From positions 310,001 through 374,000 of the forward strand of contig NZ_JAAQYM010000005.1 of assembly GCF_012986595.1 (NCBI RefSeq): DNA of 64,000 nucleotides, written 5' to 3'. A program made the position numbers and the translations under genes. Below, piece after piece: positions 35,627 through 42,933 of the stretch; position 1 is the stretch's first letter; each line of letters starts with the position of its first letter. The notes under the pieces were generated by a model. That model saw only the letters and a list, made by a program, of their open reading frames with translations, did not search any database and had not been told where the DNA came from. The DNA is from Pseudomonas koreensis. GTDB taxonomy: Bacteria; Pseudomonadota; Gammaproteobacteria; Pseudomonadales; Pseudomonadaceae.

Positions 35627-36357
35627 GTCCGCCACCGGCGCCAGAGGATCAGCGGCAGGCGCAGCAACATGCCGAAGAACAACCGGGTGTGCATGCTGGA
35701 AATCAGTGCGTTGTCGTGGAACAGGCGAAAGTGCGAGACGCCGTCCAGCGGGTAATGCACGCTGGTTTGCAGCCAGCGCATCGGCTGATTGCGCCATGAC
35801 AGGCGCACCAGAATGTCCGAGTCGAAATCCATGCGCTTGCCGACCCGTGCCGAGTCGATCACCGCCAGTACCGGGGTCAGCGGATACACGCGAAAGCCGC
35901 ACATCGAATCGCGGATCTGCAGCGAAAGCGTGTTGATCCAGACCATCACATGGGTCAGATAACGCGCATACAAACGTCCCTTGGGCACGCTTTCGTCGAA
36001 CCGCGGATAACCGCAGATCATCGCATCCGGATGGGCGCGGGATTCCTCGACGAAGCGGGCGACGTCGTGCAGGTCATGCTGGCCGTCGGCGTCGACCTGC
36101 AAGGCATGGCTGAACCCCAGGCGTGCCGCTTCGCGCAGGCCGGTCATCACCGCACCGCCCTTGCCCTGATTGAGGGGCAGGCGCACCAGATACACCTGGT
36201 CGCGCTCGGCCAGCGCATCCAGCACCTTCGCGCAGGATGGCGCGCTGGCGTCGTCCACCAGAATGCACGGCAGGTCTTGGGCGAGCAGGGCCTCGACCAC
36301 GGTGGTGATCGCGGTTTCGTGGTTGTAGACCGGGATCACGGCGCAAGGGTTATGCAT
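35623..36357 (-). CDS. Glycosyltransferase family 2
   Basis: 244-aa GT-A fold transferase of the dolichyl-phosphate-mannose-synthase-like group. The nucleotide-sugar-binding segment CAVIPVYNHETAITTVVEALL is at residues 4-25, VDDAS near 37, and the metal-binding VDADGQHD near 93. No membrane anchor is evident apart from a hydrophobic C-terminal stretch. In some aryl polyene clusters GT2 and acyltransferase domains are fused in one protein (ApeJ); here they are two overlapping genes. Likely adds a sugar to the lipid head. Confidence 0.87.
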   Translation of the reverse strand: MHNPCAVIPVYNHETAITTVVEALLAQDLPCILVDDASAPSCAKVLDALAERDQVYLVRLPLNQGKGGAVMTGLREAARLGFSHALQVDADGQHDLHDVARFVEESRAHPDAMICGYPRFDESVPKGRLYARYLTHVMVWINTLSLQIRDSMCGFRVYPLTPVLAVIDSARVGKRMDFDSDILVRLSWRNQPMRWLQTSVHYPLDGVSHFRLFHDNALISSMHTRLFFGMLLRLPLILWRRWRT

Positions 36358-36387
36358 GATTTTCCCCCTGGATCACACAACCTTTTT

Positions 36388-36493
36388 GGCGAGGGAGCTT
36401 GCTCCCGCTCGAGTGCGAAGCGCTCGCCTTCGATGGGCCGCCAGAAACGTTTGGGGCTGCTGCGCAACCCAGCGGGAGCAAGCTCCCTCGCCA
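36388..36493. repeat. REP inverted pair, family C (GGCGAGGGAGCTTGCTCCCG type), inside the aryl polyene operon
   Basis: Arms GGCGAGGGAGCTTGCTCCCG (36388 onward) and its inverse ending 36493 fill the 140-bp gap between the AMP ligase stop and the glycosyltransferase start. Another copy of this family is at 50122. Hairpins formed in the mRNA here could separate expression of upstream and downstream operon parts. Confidence 0.87.
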
Positions 36494-36497
36494 CCGG

Positions 36498-38177
36498 TTA
36501 TGCATTCTCAGCCCCTAAAAGAATCCGGCCGCTGGAGCAGGTGGCCGTGTCATTGCGGTAGGCGAAATACAGCTTGCCGCGCTCGCGATCGAAGCGCAGG
36601 TGCAACTGGATTTCATCGCCGGGGCGCACCAGTTGCTGGAACTTCAGCACTTCCATGCCGGCAAATTTACCGGGCAGGTCCAGCAGCTGCTGACCCAGTT
36701 GCAGCGCCCATTCCACTTGCACCACACCGGGCAGCACCGGGGCCTTGGGGAAGTGCCCGCTGAAGTAGGCCAGGTCCGCCGGCACCGCCAGTTGCAGGCT
36801 CCACTCGCCAGCGGTTTCGACCTGTTCCAGCACTTGCGGGGTTTTCGGCCGTGGCGCCAGCAGCAGCGCGTCGATGTCGGCCTGTGGCAGCTTGCCCTGG
36901 CTGTTCAGCGGCAGTTGCCGCACCAGACGCCAGCGCCGGGGCAAGGCCAGGGCTTCGCAATGCTCGCTCAAGTGTTTGCGCAGGGCTTCGGTCAGGCTGC
37001 GGCGGCCGTGTTCGCGCAAGGCAAACAGGCCTTCTTCACTGAGCACCAGCAAGGCGCCGAGGACGGCCCGATTTTCCTGCACCACACCGAGGCGCGCTTC
37101 GCCGACCCAATCATGGGCGACCAGCGCTTGCTCCAGCATCGGTAGGGAAATGCGTTTTTCTTCGAGTTTGACGATGCGGTCCAGCCGACCCAACAGTTCG
37201 AAGCGACCGTCGGCAGCGATCCTTGCGGCATCGGCGGTGTGTTCGACATGCCCGACCGGCAGGTACGGTGAAGCGATGAGCAGGGCGCCATCGGCGTCCT
37301 GGCTCAGTTCGACCCCGGCGAAGGGCTGCCACAGGCTGGCGCCCTGACGCCAGGCGATGCCGCCGGTTTCCGAGCTGCCGAGGATTTCCGTCGGCCACTG
37401 TTGCAGACGTTGCTGCAGGCTCTGCGCGGCATCTGCCGGCAATGCGCCGCCGGAGGAAAACACCCGGCGCACGGCGCTCAGCGCCGGCCAGTCGAGGTTG
37501 TCGCCCATGCGCTTGAGCAGCGCCGGGCTGGCGACCCAGGCAAACGCCGGGTGTTCGCGGCTGGCGCGTTGCAGGTCTTCCGGGAACGCCAGTTGTTTGC
37601 GCACAAACCCGCGCCCGGCGCACAGCGGCCACAGCACGCGGAACAGCAAACCGTAGATGTGTTGAGTGGCGACACTGCCGATGATGCAGGCTTCGCCGAG
37701 ATCTGTGCCCCACAGTCGTTCCAGCGCCTCGACCTCGTTGGCCAGCTGGCGCAGGCTCTTGTCGATGCGCTTGGGCTCGCCGCTGGAGCCGGAGGTGCAC
37801 AGGCTCAAGCGACACTGATCGAGATCCAGTTCAGCGCCGGGCAGGGCCGGCTGCAGCAGGTCGGTCAAGTGAGCATCATCGTCGTGATCGGTCAGCCACA
37901 GATCGACTTCACTCGACCAGCGCTGACGGGTTTGCGCTTGCAGGTCGGAAGGCAGCAATACACTGACGCCGGCGCGCCAGGCACCGAGCAGGGCGATGGC
38001 GAGGTCGGCGACGTCTTCCAGATGCACCGCCATATGCTGCACGCCGCGTGCGTGCAAGCCGGCGGCAATCCTCAGCGCCTGTTCGCGCAGTTGCGCGTGG
38101 TCGAGGGCCGGGGCGTCGGTGATCACTCGCCCCGGCAGGGCCTTGAGCAACAGGTGCTCAAGTTTTATCCAGTTCAT
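36498..38177 (-). CDS. Fusion of acyl/aryl-AMP ligase (ApeH type) and hotdog dehydratase (ApeI type)
   Basis: 559-aa two-domain protein. Residues 1-455 are an adenylate-forming enzyme: LSLCTSGSSGEPKRIDKSL is the P-loop-like core (about 131-149), FELLGRLDRIVKLEEKRIS the hinge, and SQGKLPQ near 430 holds the C-terminal catalytic Lys. It would activate the aromatic starter acid and load it on an ACP. Residues about 460-559 are a FabA/FabZ-like hotdog with YFSGHFPKAPVLPGVVQVEW, catalytic His475. In described systems ApeH and ApeI are separate proteins as I recall them. ATGA overlap with the membrane-protein gene. Confidence 0.87.
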   Translation of the reverse strand: MNWIKLEHLLLKALPGRVITDAPALDHAQLREQALRIAAGLHARGVQHMAVHLEDVADLAIALLGAWRAGVSVLLPSDLQAQTRQRWSSEVDLWLTDHDDDAHLTDLLQPALPGAELDLDQCRLSLCTSGSSGEPKRIDKSLRQLANEVEALERLWGTDLGEACIIGSVATQHIYGLLFRVLWPLCAGRGFVRKQLAFPEDLQRASREHPAFAWVASPALLKRMGDNLDWPALSAVRRVFSSGGALPADAAQSLQQRLQQWPTEILGSSETGGIAWRQGASLWQPFAGVELSQDADGALLIASPYLPVGHVEHTADAARIAADGRFELLGRLDRIVKLEEKRISLPMLEQALVAHDWVGEARLGVVQENRAVLGALLVLSEEGLFALREHGRRSLTEALRKHLSEHCEALALPRRWRLVRQLPLNSQGKLPQADIDALLLAPRPKTPQVLEQVETAGEWSLQLAVPADLAYFSGHFPKAPVLPGVVQVEWALQLGQQLLDLPGKFAGMEVLKFQQLVRPGDEIQLHLRFDRERGKLYFAYRNDTATCSSGRILLGAENA

Positions 38178-38719
38178 TTACGGCCTCTTACCCGTTGTCG
38201 TATCAGCCATTCAATGGCAAACATCAGGCCGATCAATCCGTAAGAGATCAGGCCGGTGTACAACATCCACCAATTCAGCGGCGCCCACAGGGTGAGGAGG
38301 GCGGCGCACAAACCGTTGCAGAAGAAAAACACGCTCCAGGCCACGGTGACCTGGCGGGTGTAGCGGATCGCCTCGGGCGGCAGTTGCGGCTCGCGGATCC
38401 GCGCCAGGCGCTCGACCATCGGCGGTCCCCATTTCAGGCTCAGGCTGAACAGCATCAGCATGAAGCCGCTGATCAGCACCGGATACCAGCGCAGCAACAG
38501 CGGGCTGTCGAACAGCGCCAGCAACAGGCAGAACACGATCGCCACGCAGGCCATCCACAGACTGCCGGGCTTGCGCTCGCCGGTCAGCGCCCGCGCCAGC
38601 CACAGGCTGCCCAGCAGCAGCCCGAACTGCCACGGGGCGAAGTGCTCCATGCCGAAATACACCGCAAAGGGGTACAGCAGGCCCGCCAGCAGCAGGCCGA
38701 GGCCGATCAGTCGGCTCAT
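38174..38719 (-). CDS. COG4648-type membrane protein of the aryl polyene cluster
   Basis: 181-aa protein with five or six hydrophobic segments spread along its length (for example LIGLGLLLAGLLYPFAVYF at 4-22 and LINWWMLYTGLISYGLIGLMFAI-like near the end). Proteins of this family are regular members of aryl polyene clusters (ApeG in the enterobacterial naming), with no established activity. It overlaps the ACP gene upstream and the AMP ligase gene downstream by 4 nt each. Confidence 0.8.
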   Translation of the reverse strand: MSRLIGLGLLLAGLLYPFAVYFGMEHFAPWQFGLLLGSLWLARALTGERKPGSLWMACVAIVFCLLLALFDSPLLLRWYPVLISGFMLMLFSLSLKWGPPMVERLARIREPQLPPEAIRYTRQVTVAWSVFFFCNGLCAALLTLWAPLNWWMLYTGLISYGLIGLMFAIEWLIRQRVRGRK

Positions 38720-38970
38720 GCGGCCGGTTGAACCAGACGGTAGACCGCCTCGACCACGTCGCCGACGGTACGCACCGACTTGAATTCTTCGGCGGCGATT
38801 TTCTTGCCGGTCTGACGTTTGATGTGATCGATCAGGTCGACCGCGTCGATGCTGTCGATTTCCAGATCCTGATACAGGTTGGATGCCAGGCTGATGCGCG
38901 CCGGATCCAGTTCGAACAGCTCGACCAAGGCATCGCGCAGGGTGTTGAAAATGTCGTCACGAGTTTGCAT
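38716..38970 (-). CDS. Acyl carrier protein (second of two)
   Basis: 84-aa acidic carrier protein. The phosphopantetheine attachment site is Ser40 in LEIDSIDAVDLID. It would carry the growing or starter acyl chain in the aryl polyene pathway; described systems use two ACPs (ApeE, ApeF) with different roles. No phosphopantetheinyl transferase gene is present in the operon, so a housekeeping enzyme must activate it. Ends overlapping the membrane-protein gene. Confidence 0.92.
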   Translation of the reverse strand: MQTRDDIFNTLRDALVELFELDPARISLASNLYQDLEIDSIDAVDLIDHIKRQTGKKIAAEEFKSVRTVGDVVEAVYRLVQPAA

Positions 38971-38979
38971 GGTCCGGTC

Positions 38980-39240
38980 TCAAGCTGCCTGTTTTGCCGT
39001 GACGAACGCCGCAAGGCTCGCCACGTTGGTGAAGTGGTTGCGGGTGTCTTTGGCGTCGGCGTCGATCTTGATGCCGTACTTTTTCTGGATCGCCAGACCC
39101 AGTTCCAGCGCGTCGACGGAATCCAGGCCCAGGCCTTCGCCGAACAGGGTCATGTCGTCGCCGATATCGTCGGGGCTGATGTCTTCGAGGCCGAGGGCAT
39201 CGATGATCAGCTCTTTAATGTCACGGTGCAGATCGCTCAT
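38980..39240 (-). CDS. Acyl carrier protein (first of two)
   Basis: 86-aa carrier protein with attachment Ser41 in GLGLDSVDALELG. It differs clearly from the neighbouring ACP (the second has LEIDSIDAV), which suggests separate partners, for example the AMP ligase for one and the ketosynthases for the other. The first 20 nt overlap the end of the upstream acyltransferase gene. Confidence 0.92.
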   Translation of the reverse strand: MSDLHRDIKELIIDALGLEDISPDDIGDDMTLFGEGLGLDSVDALELGLAIQKKYGIKIDADAKDTRNHFTNVASLAAFVTAKQAA

Positions 39241-40030
39241 CTTCGGCGAGCTCCTTGATGAAGTAGGTGTGCAAATAATCGTTGAGCTTGCGCGAGGCCT
39301 GCGGGGCGGGGCCTTGCGTGGCGAAAGCCTGTGGATCTATATCGGCCCCGACACGAAAACTGAAGTGCACGCGGCGGCGGGGGATCCGATACCAGGGTTC
39401 GGCTTTGGTCAGAGTGGTCGGGTTGACCTTGATGACCACCGGGGTAAGGATTTTCGCACCGCGCAGGGCAATCGCCGCGGCCCCCCGATGAAAGGCCGGT
39501 GCCTGCCCCGGCTGGGTACGGGTGCCCTCGGGGAAAATGATCAGGGTCTGGCCGTTTTGCAACGATTCGGCGGCGGCGTCGAGCATGTCCATGCTGCCGT
39601 CATTGCTGATGTATTCGGTGCTGCGCAGCGGGCCACGGGTGAAGGGGTTTTCCCACAGGCTCTTCTTCACCACGCAATTGGCCTGGCGCACCAGGCCGAT
39701 CAGGAACACCACGTCGATCAGCGACGGGTGATTGGCGATGATCATCTGCCCCGGGCGGCCAAGGCGTTCAGCCCCTTGAATGTCGTAGGTCAGCACGCCG
39801 GTACGGGCCATGAACCGTACAAAAAACCAGAACAGCCGGCTGACAGTCTGCCGCGCGCGCTGCCGATGTTTCAGCGCATCCCCGGGCAGGCAGCCGAGCA
39901 GTGGAAACACCAGCACGCGCAGGCACAGCCCGCCTAGCCCGAACAGAGCGAAACTGGCGGCAGTGGCCAGCAGACGCCAGTAGTAGGCGTCGCGGTTCTT
40001 CTCGGTCACGGGTTGCGTTGCCAGGTCCAT
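39221..40030 (-). CDS. PlsC-like 1-acylglycerol-3-phosphate acyltransferase family protein
   Basis: 269-aa membrane-associated acyltransferase. The catalytic NHPSLID motif (HxxxxD) lies in MIIANHPSLIDVVFL, and FPEGTRTQPGQAP is the second conserved block. A hydrophobic segment lies near residues 22-48. It may transfer the finished polyene acyl chain from the ACP to a glycerol lipid, the usual proposal for aryl polyene clusters. ATG 40030 (GGA about 10 nt upstream) is preferred to ATG 40057. It overlaps the chain-length-factor gene by 25 nt. Confidence 0.88.
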   Translation of the reverse strand: MDLATQPVTEKNRDAYYWRLLATAASFALFGLGGLCLRVLVFPLLGCLPGDALKHRQRARQTVSRLFWFFVRFMARTGVLTYDIQGAERLGRPGQMIIANHPSLIDVVFLIGLVRQANCVVKKSLWENPFTRGPLRSTEYISNDGSMDMLDAAAESLQNGQTLIIFPEGTRTQPGQAPAFHRGAAAIALRGAKILTPVVIKVNPTTLTKAEPWYRIPRRRVHFSFRVGADIDPQAFATQGPAPQASRKLNDYLHTYFIKELAEDERSAP

Positions 40031-40731
40031 ACACGATTTTTCCAGGCATGTTGGCAAGGAGATTGCTGACCGAGCAGGGTTCGCAACAGATTCAGTGCAT
40101 GTGGCCAGTGCGCTTTGGACACTGCTTCCGGGCCGCTGTTCAGGGTCAGCCGCCAGTCGGTACCCGGGGTGAGCAACAGGCCGACGGCATAGGGGAAGGG
40201 CACGTCATCGATCCACTGCGAGTACGCCTGGGGCGGCTGTTCTTCGGTGATGATCAGCAGCACGGCCGGAGCGCCTTCGTCGAGCAGGGCCGCGGCTTCG
40301 AGCATGCCGTGTTCGAGGCCGTCGCCGGCTGCCGCGAGGGCGGTCATTTCGCTGGTTTCGCCGCGCATGATCGACCACAGGCCGATGATTGCGTTGTGCA
40401 CCGACAGGCTGAACTGCGTCGGCGACAACGGCTCGTCCTTGGCCAGGTCACTAAGGATTTCAAAGGTACGCGGGGTTTCGCCGTGCCGCGAAACAAACAC
40501 CAACGGCAGGTTTTCCCGTCCGTCGGCCAACGGCCAGCCGACACTGAACGCCATCCGCGCCAGGCGACTGAGACGTCGGCGTTGCATGGCCGGCAGGAAC
40601 GACACATCGGGCGCGGCATCGCTGCTCTGGAGCACGACCGGTTGTCGGCTCCAGGCCTGCCAGGCGTCCACGCTGTCGAGCCCCGGGGCCCACGCGCGCC
40701 ATTGGGCGATGTTGAAGTTGATCACGGACAT
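40006..40731 (-). CDS. Beta-ketoacyl synthase-like chain length factor, ApeC type; first gene of the operon
   Basis: 241-aa protein of the short ketoacyl-synthase-like family (PF13723 type). The N-terminus FNIAQWRAWAPGLDSVDAWQAW and the block LSVHNAIIGLWSIMRGETSEMTALAAAGDGLEHGMLEA (about 128-165) fit that family. It has no catalytic Cys-His-His set, so it should act as a partner of the ApeO-type ketosynthase rather than an enzyme on its own. It begins the 18-kb operon, about 100 nt after the predicted transcription start. Confidence 0.85.
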   Translation of the reverse strand: MSVINFNIAQWRAWAPGLDSVDAWQAWSRQPVVLQSSDAAPDVSFLPAMQRRRLSRLARMAFSVGWPLADGRENLPLVFVSRHGETPRTFEILSDLAKDEPLSPTQFSLSVHNAIIGLWSIMRGETSEMTALAAAGDGLEHGMLEAAALLDEGAPAVLLIITEEQPPQAYSQWIDDVPFPYAVGLLLTPGTDWRLTLNSGPEAVSKAHWPHALNLLRTLLGQQSPCQHAWKNRVWTWQRNP

Positions 40732-40839
40732 TATCCCGCCCCTGCGGGCTTGTATTGACGCGTTGAGTCGCCAAAGCCGCAGCTGGGCTGTGCTGACGTT
40801 CCCGGACGCGGCGTGGCGCCTGACGTTCGGGTGGCGCGC

Positions 40840-40868
40840 ATTATCCCGGTGCGACGAGTGTGTAGCAA
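40840..40868 (-). promoter_or_regulatory. Predicted promoter of the aryl polyene operon
   Basis: On the minus strand TTGCTA (40868-40863) and GATAAT (40845-40840) are 17 bp apart, 4/6 and 5/6 matches to sigma70. Transcription would start near 40833, leaving about 100 nt of leader. In the leader a CCCGC-CCCT-GCGGG hairpin (about 40735-40748) lies directly before the first start codon. The rest of the 376-bp spacer to parA has no supported gene. Confidence 0.5.
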
Positions 40869-40873
40869 ATGCT

Positions 40874-40901
40874 GGTTACATTTTGCGCAGCTAAATGTAC
40901 C
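40874..40901. promoter_or_regulatory. Inverted repeat upstream of the aryl polyene promoter, candidate activator site
   Basis: GGTTACATTT and AAATGTACC face each other across nine bases; the ACATTT/AAATGT core is perfect. The centre is about 55 bp upstream of the predicted transcription start of the operon, where activators of the upstream-binding class sit. It is also 200 bp upstream of parA. No regulator gene is in the operon, so the binding protein is unknown. Confidence 0.4.
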
Positions 40902-41107
40902 GATTGGTTCGTGGAAAAGCTGTCAACTGGCCATTATCCACTCTGGCGGAGGTTTGTCTGTCGGGCATCTCGGCGATCAATGGCAGTTTTGGCTCTGTTG
41001 CCCTGGGGATATTTGCACCTGACTCTGTAGTCCGCATCCGTGGAGGTGGCGAAGCCAACCCGCGCGCATCTACACTCGGTCATTCTTTGATACACGGAGG
41101 TTTTGTC

Positions 41108-41878
41108 ATGCGGCGCGTGGTGTTCAATCAGAAAGGTGGCGTGGGCAAATCCAGCATTGCCTGCAATCTGGCAGCGGTCAGCGCCAGCGAGGGCTATCGC
41201 ACGCTGTTGGTGGACCTCGATGCCCAGGCCAATTCCACTCAGTATCTGACGGGGCTCACCGGGAATGACATACCGATGGGCATTGCCGATTTCTTCAAGC
41301 AAACCCTGTCTTCAGGGCCGTTCTCGAAGAAAAATCAGGCCGATATCTACGAAACCCCGTTCGACAACCTGCACATCATCACCGCGACCGCTGAACTGGC
41401 CGATCTGCAGCCCAAGCTTGAGGCCAAGCACAAGATCAACAAGCTGCGTAAGTTGCTGGATGAGTTGTCGGAAGATTACGACCGGATCTACCTCGACACG
41501 CCGCCGGCGCTGAATTTTTATGCGGTTTCGGCATTGATTGCCGCCGATCGTGTGCTGATTCCCTTCGATTGCGACAGCTTCTCGCGGCAGGCACTCTACG
41601 GACTACTGGCCGAAATCGAAGAGTTGAAGGAAGACCACAACGAAGGCCTGGAAGTCGAAGGCATTGTGGTCAACCAGTTCCAGGCCCGGGCCAGCCTGCC
41701 GCAGCAGATGCTTGATGAGTTGATCGCTGAAGGCTTGCCGGTGCTGCCGGTGTACCTGAGCAGCTCGGTACGCATGCGTGAGTCGCACCAGGCCAGCACG
41801 CCGCTGATCCACCTCGACCCACGGCACAAACTGACGCAGCAGTTCGTCGAGCTGCACAACCTGCTCGAAGACCACTGA
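41108..41878 (+). CDS. Orphan ParA-family ATPase
   Basis: 256-aa deviant-Walker ATPase. KGGVGKSS at residues 9-16 with the signature lysine, VDLDAQANST (about 38-47) and LDTPPALNF near 125 are ParA/MinD-type motifs. There is no N-terminal HTH, so it is a type Ib/orphan form, and no parB follows. Such proteins position a cell component or complex. ATG 41108 has GGAGG upstream; an open frame from 40895 is not coding. It is divergent from the aryl polyene operon and convergent with trxC. Confidence 0.88.
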   Translation: MRRVVFNQKGGVGKSSIACNLAAVSASEGYRTLLVDLDAQANSTQYLTGLTGNDIPMGIADFFKQTLSSGPFSKKNQADIYETPFDNLHIITATAELADLQPKLEAKHKINKLRKLLDELSEDYDRIYLDTPPALNFYAVSALIAADRVLIPFDCDSFSRQALYGLLAEIEELKEDHNEGLEVEGIVVNQFQARASLPQQMLDELIAEGLPVLPVYLSSSVRMRESHQASTPLIHLDPRHKLTQQFVELHNLLEDH

Positions 41879-41901
41879 TCTGCTGAGCGACGCAGATCCA
41901 C

Positions 41902-41991
41902 TGTAGGAGTGAGCCTGCTCGCGATGGCGTCCTGTCAGCCAACATATGAGTTGATTGACCGGACGCCATCGCGAGCAGGCTCACTCCCACA
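41902..41991. repeat. REP inverted pair, family B
   Basis: Arms TGTAGGAGTGAGCCTGCTCG and the inverse ending CACTCCCACA; pairing continues inward through ATGGCGTCC/GGACGCCAT, giving arms of about 31 bp. It lies between the convergent parA-like and trxC genes and may act as a shared terminator. Confidence 0.87.
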
Positions 41992-42008
41992 TTGGGTTCT
42001 GTGTGGTA

Positions 42009-42443
42009 TCAGATGCCCTGGCTACGCAGCCACGCCATCAACTGCGGCAACGGAAACGCACCGCTCTGGCGCGCCACTTCCCGGCCGTTCTTGAACAGAA
42101 TCAGGCTCGGAATCGAACGAATCCCCAACTGCGCCGACAACTGTTGATTGGCCTCGCTGTCGAGCTTGGCCAAGCGGCACTTGCCCGCCAACTGCGCGGC
42201 CGCCTGCTCGAACACCGGCGCAAACGACTTGCACGGCCCGCACCAGTCCGCCCAAACATCCACCAATAACGGCAGATCACCTTTGATCTGGCTGGCGTAA
42301 TCGCCTTGCTTGAGTTCGAACGGTTTGCTCAACAGCACCTCGGATTTGCAACGCCCGCACTTCGGTTGATCGCCCAGGCGTTCGGCGGGGATGCGGTTGA
42401 GGCCGTTGCAGACGGGGCATGGGATCAGCAGTGGGTGGGTCAT
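42009..42443 (-). CDS. trxC: Thioredoxin 2 (zinc-binding)
   Basis: Cytoplasmic disulfide reductase. The N-terminal zinc module has Cys9, Cys12, Cys29 and Cys32 (CPVC, CGRC); the thioredoxin active site WCGPC is at 67-71, with Cys68 and Cys71. 144 aa is normal for Trx2. The frame is open upstream to 42698 but that part overlaps the higB promoter and toxin gene, so ATG 42443 is used. Divergent from higBA. Confidence 0.94.
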   Translation of the reverse strand: MTHPLLIPCPVCNGLNRIPAERLGDQPKCGRCKSEVLLSKPFELKQGDYASQIKGDLPLLVDVWADWCGPCKSFAPVFEQAAAQLAGKCRLAKLDSEANQQLSAQLGIRSIPSLILFKNGREVARQSGAFPLPQLMAWLRSQGI

Positions 42444-42568
42444 GAGCGAGGTCCAGTGAAGGGCGATAAACCCTAGTTGGAGACGTTTGCTCATATTTTC
42501 AATGACGTGGTTTTCGACTTGAGACCTAGGCTGAGACCTACCAGGCGAGCCCGTTGGTCTGTCTGCCT

Positions 42569-42587
42569 TTATCGCAACTTGCGATAA
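42569..42587. promoter_or_regulatory. Palindromic operator of the HigBA locus
   Basis: TTATCGCAA-C-TTGCGATAA is a perfect 9+1+9 palindrome 50 bp before higB. A second half-site TGCGATAA (42620-42627), opposite a degenerate ATAGCA, lies 10 bp before the start. Type II antitoxins commonly bind two such boxes and repress their own operon, so HigA is the likely ligand. The site also lies 126 bp upstream of trxC. Confidence 0.7.
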
Positions 42588-42636
42588 TTTTGATCTGTGA
42601 TTAACTTTCCATAGCAAAATGCGATAAGGATGTTGC

Positions 42637-42933
42637 ATGCATGTCATCACCGAAAAGCGAATACGGGAAGCAAAGGACAATTGGCCCAATGCAGCCACCG
42701 CACTGGATCACTGGCTTGCAGTGGCGAAAGGAGGCAAGCCGCTGGACTTTGCGGCGATGAAGGCACTGTTCCCCGCCGTCGATAAGGTGGGAGAGTTTCA
42801 TGTTTTCGACATTGGCGGTAATAAGCTGAGGCTGATCGCCTACGTCAGATATCGAACTCAAAAGCTGTACATCAAACATTTGTTGGGCCACCGCGAATAC
42901 GATCGCGGCAGATGGAAGGAAGGAAAGGCATGA
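42637..42933 (+). CDS. higB: HigB-family toxin, mRNA interferase
   Basis: 98-aa basic protein of the PF09907-type HigB family: starts MHVITEKRIREAKDNWPNAATALDHW and ends with FHVFDIGGNKLRLIAYVRYRTQKLYIKHLLGHREYD, the family's core with the YIKHLLTHAEYD-like motif. Such toxins cut mRNA on the ribosome. The toxin gene comes first, as usual for higBA, and its TGA overlaps the antitoxin ATG. Base composition is a little poorer in GC than the flanking genes, which fits a mobile two-gene insertion between trxC and selO. Confidence 0.88.
   Translation: MHVITEKRIREAKDNWPNAATALDHWLAVAKGGKPLDFAAMKALFPAVDKVGEFHVFDIGGNKLRLIAYVRYRTQKLYIKHLLGHREYDRGRWKEGKA

Noticed and set aside
40895..41107. N-terminal extension of the ParA-like protein
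   Set aside because: The added residues have no family match; ATG 41108 has a strong ribosome-binding site and gives the standard ParA beginning.
42444..42698. N-terminal extension of thioredoxin 2
   Set aside because: It would run through the higB operator and the start of higB; the zinc-ribbon start at 42443 is the family N-terminus.
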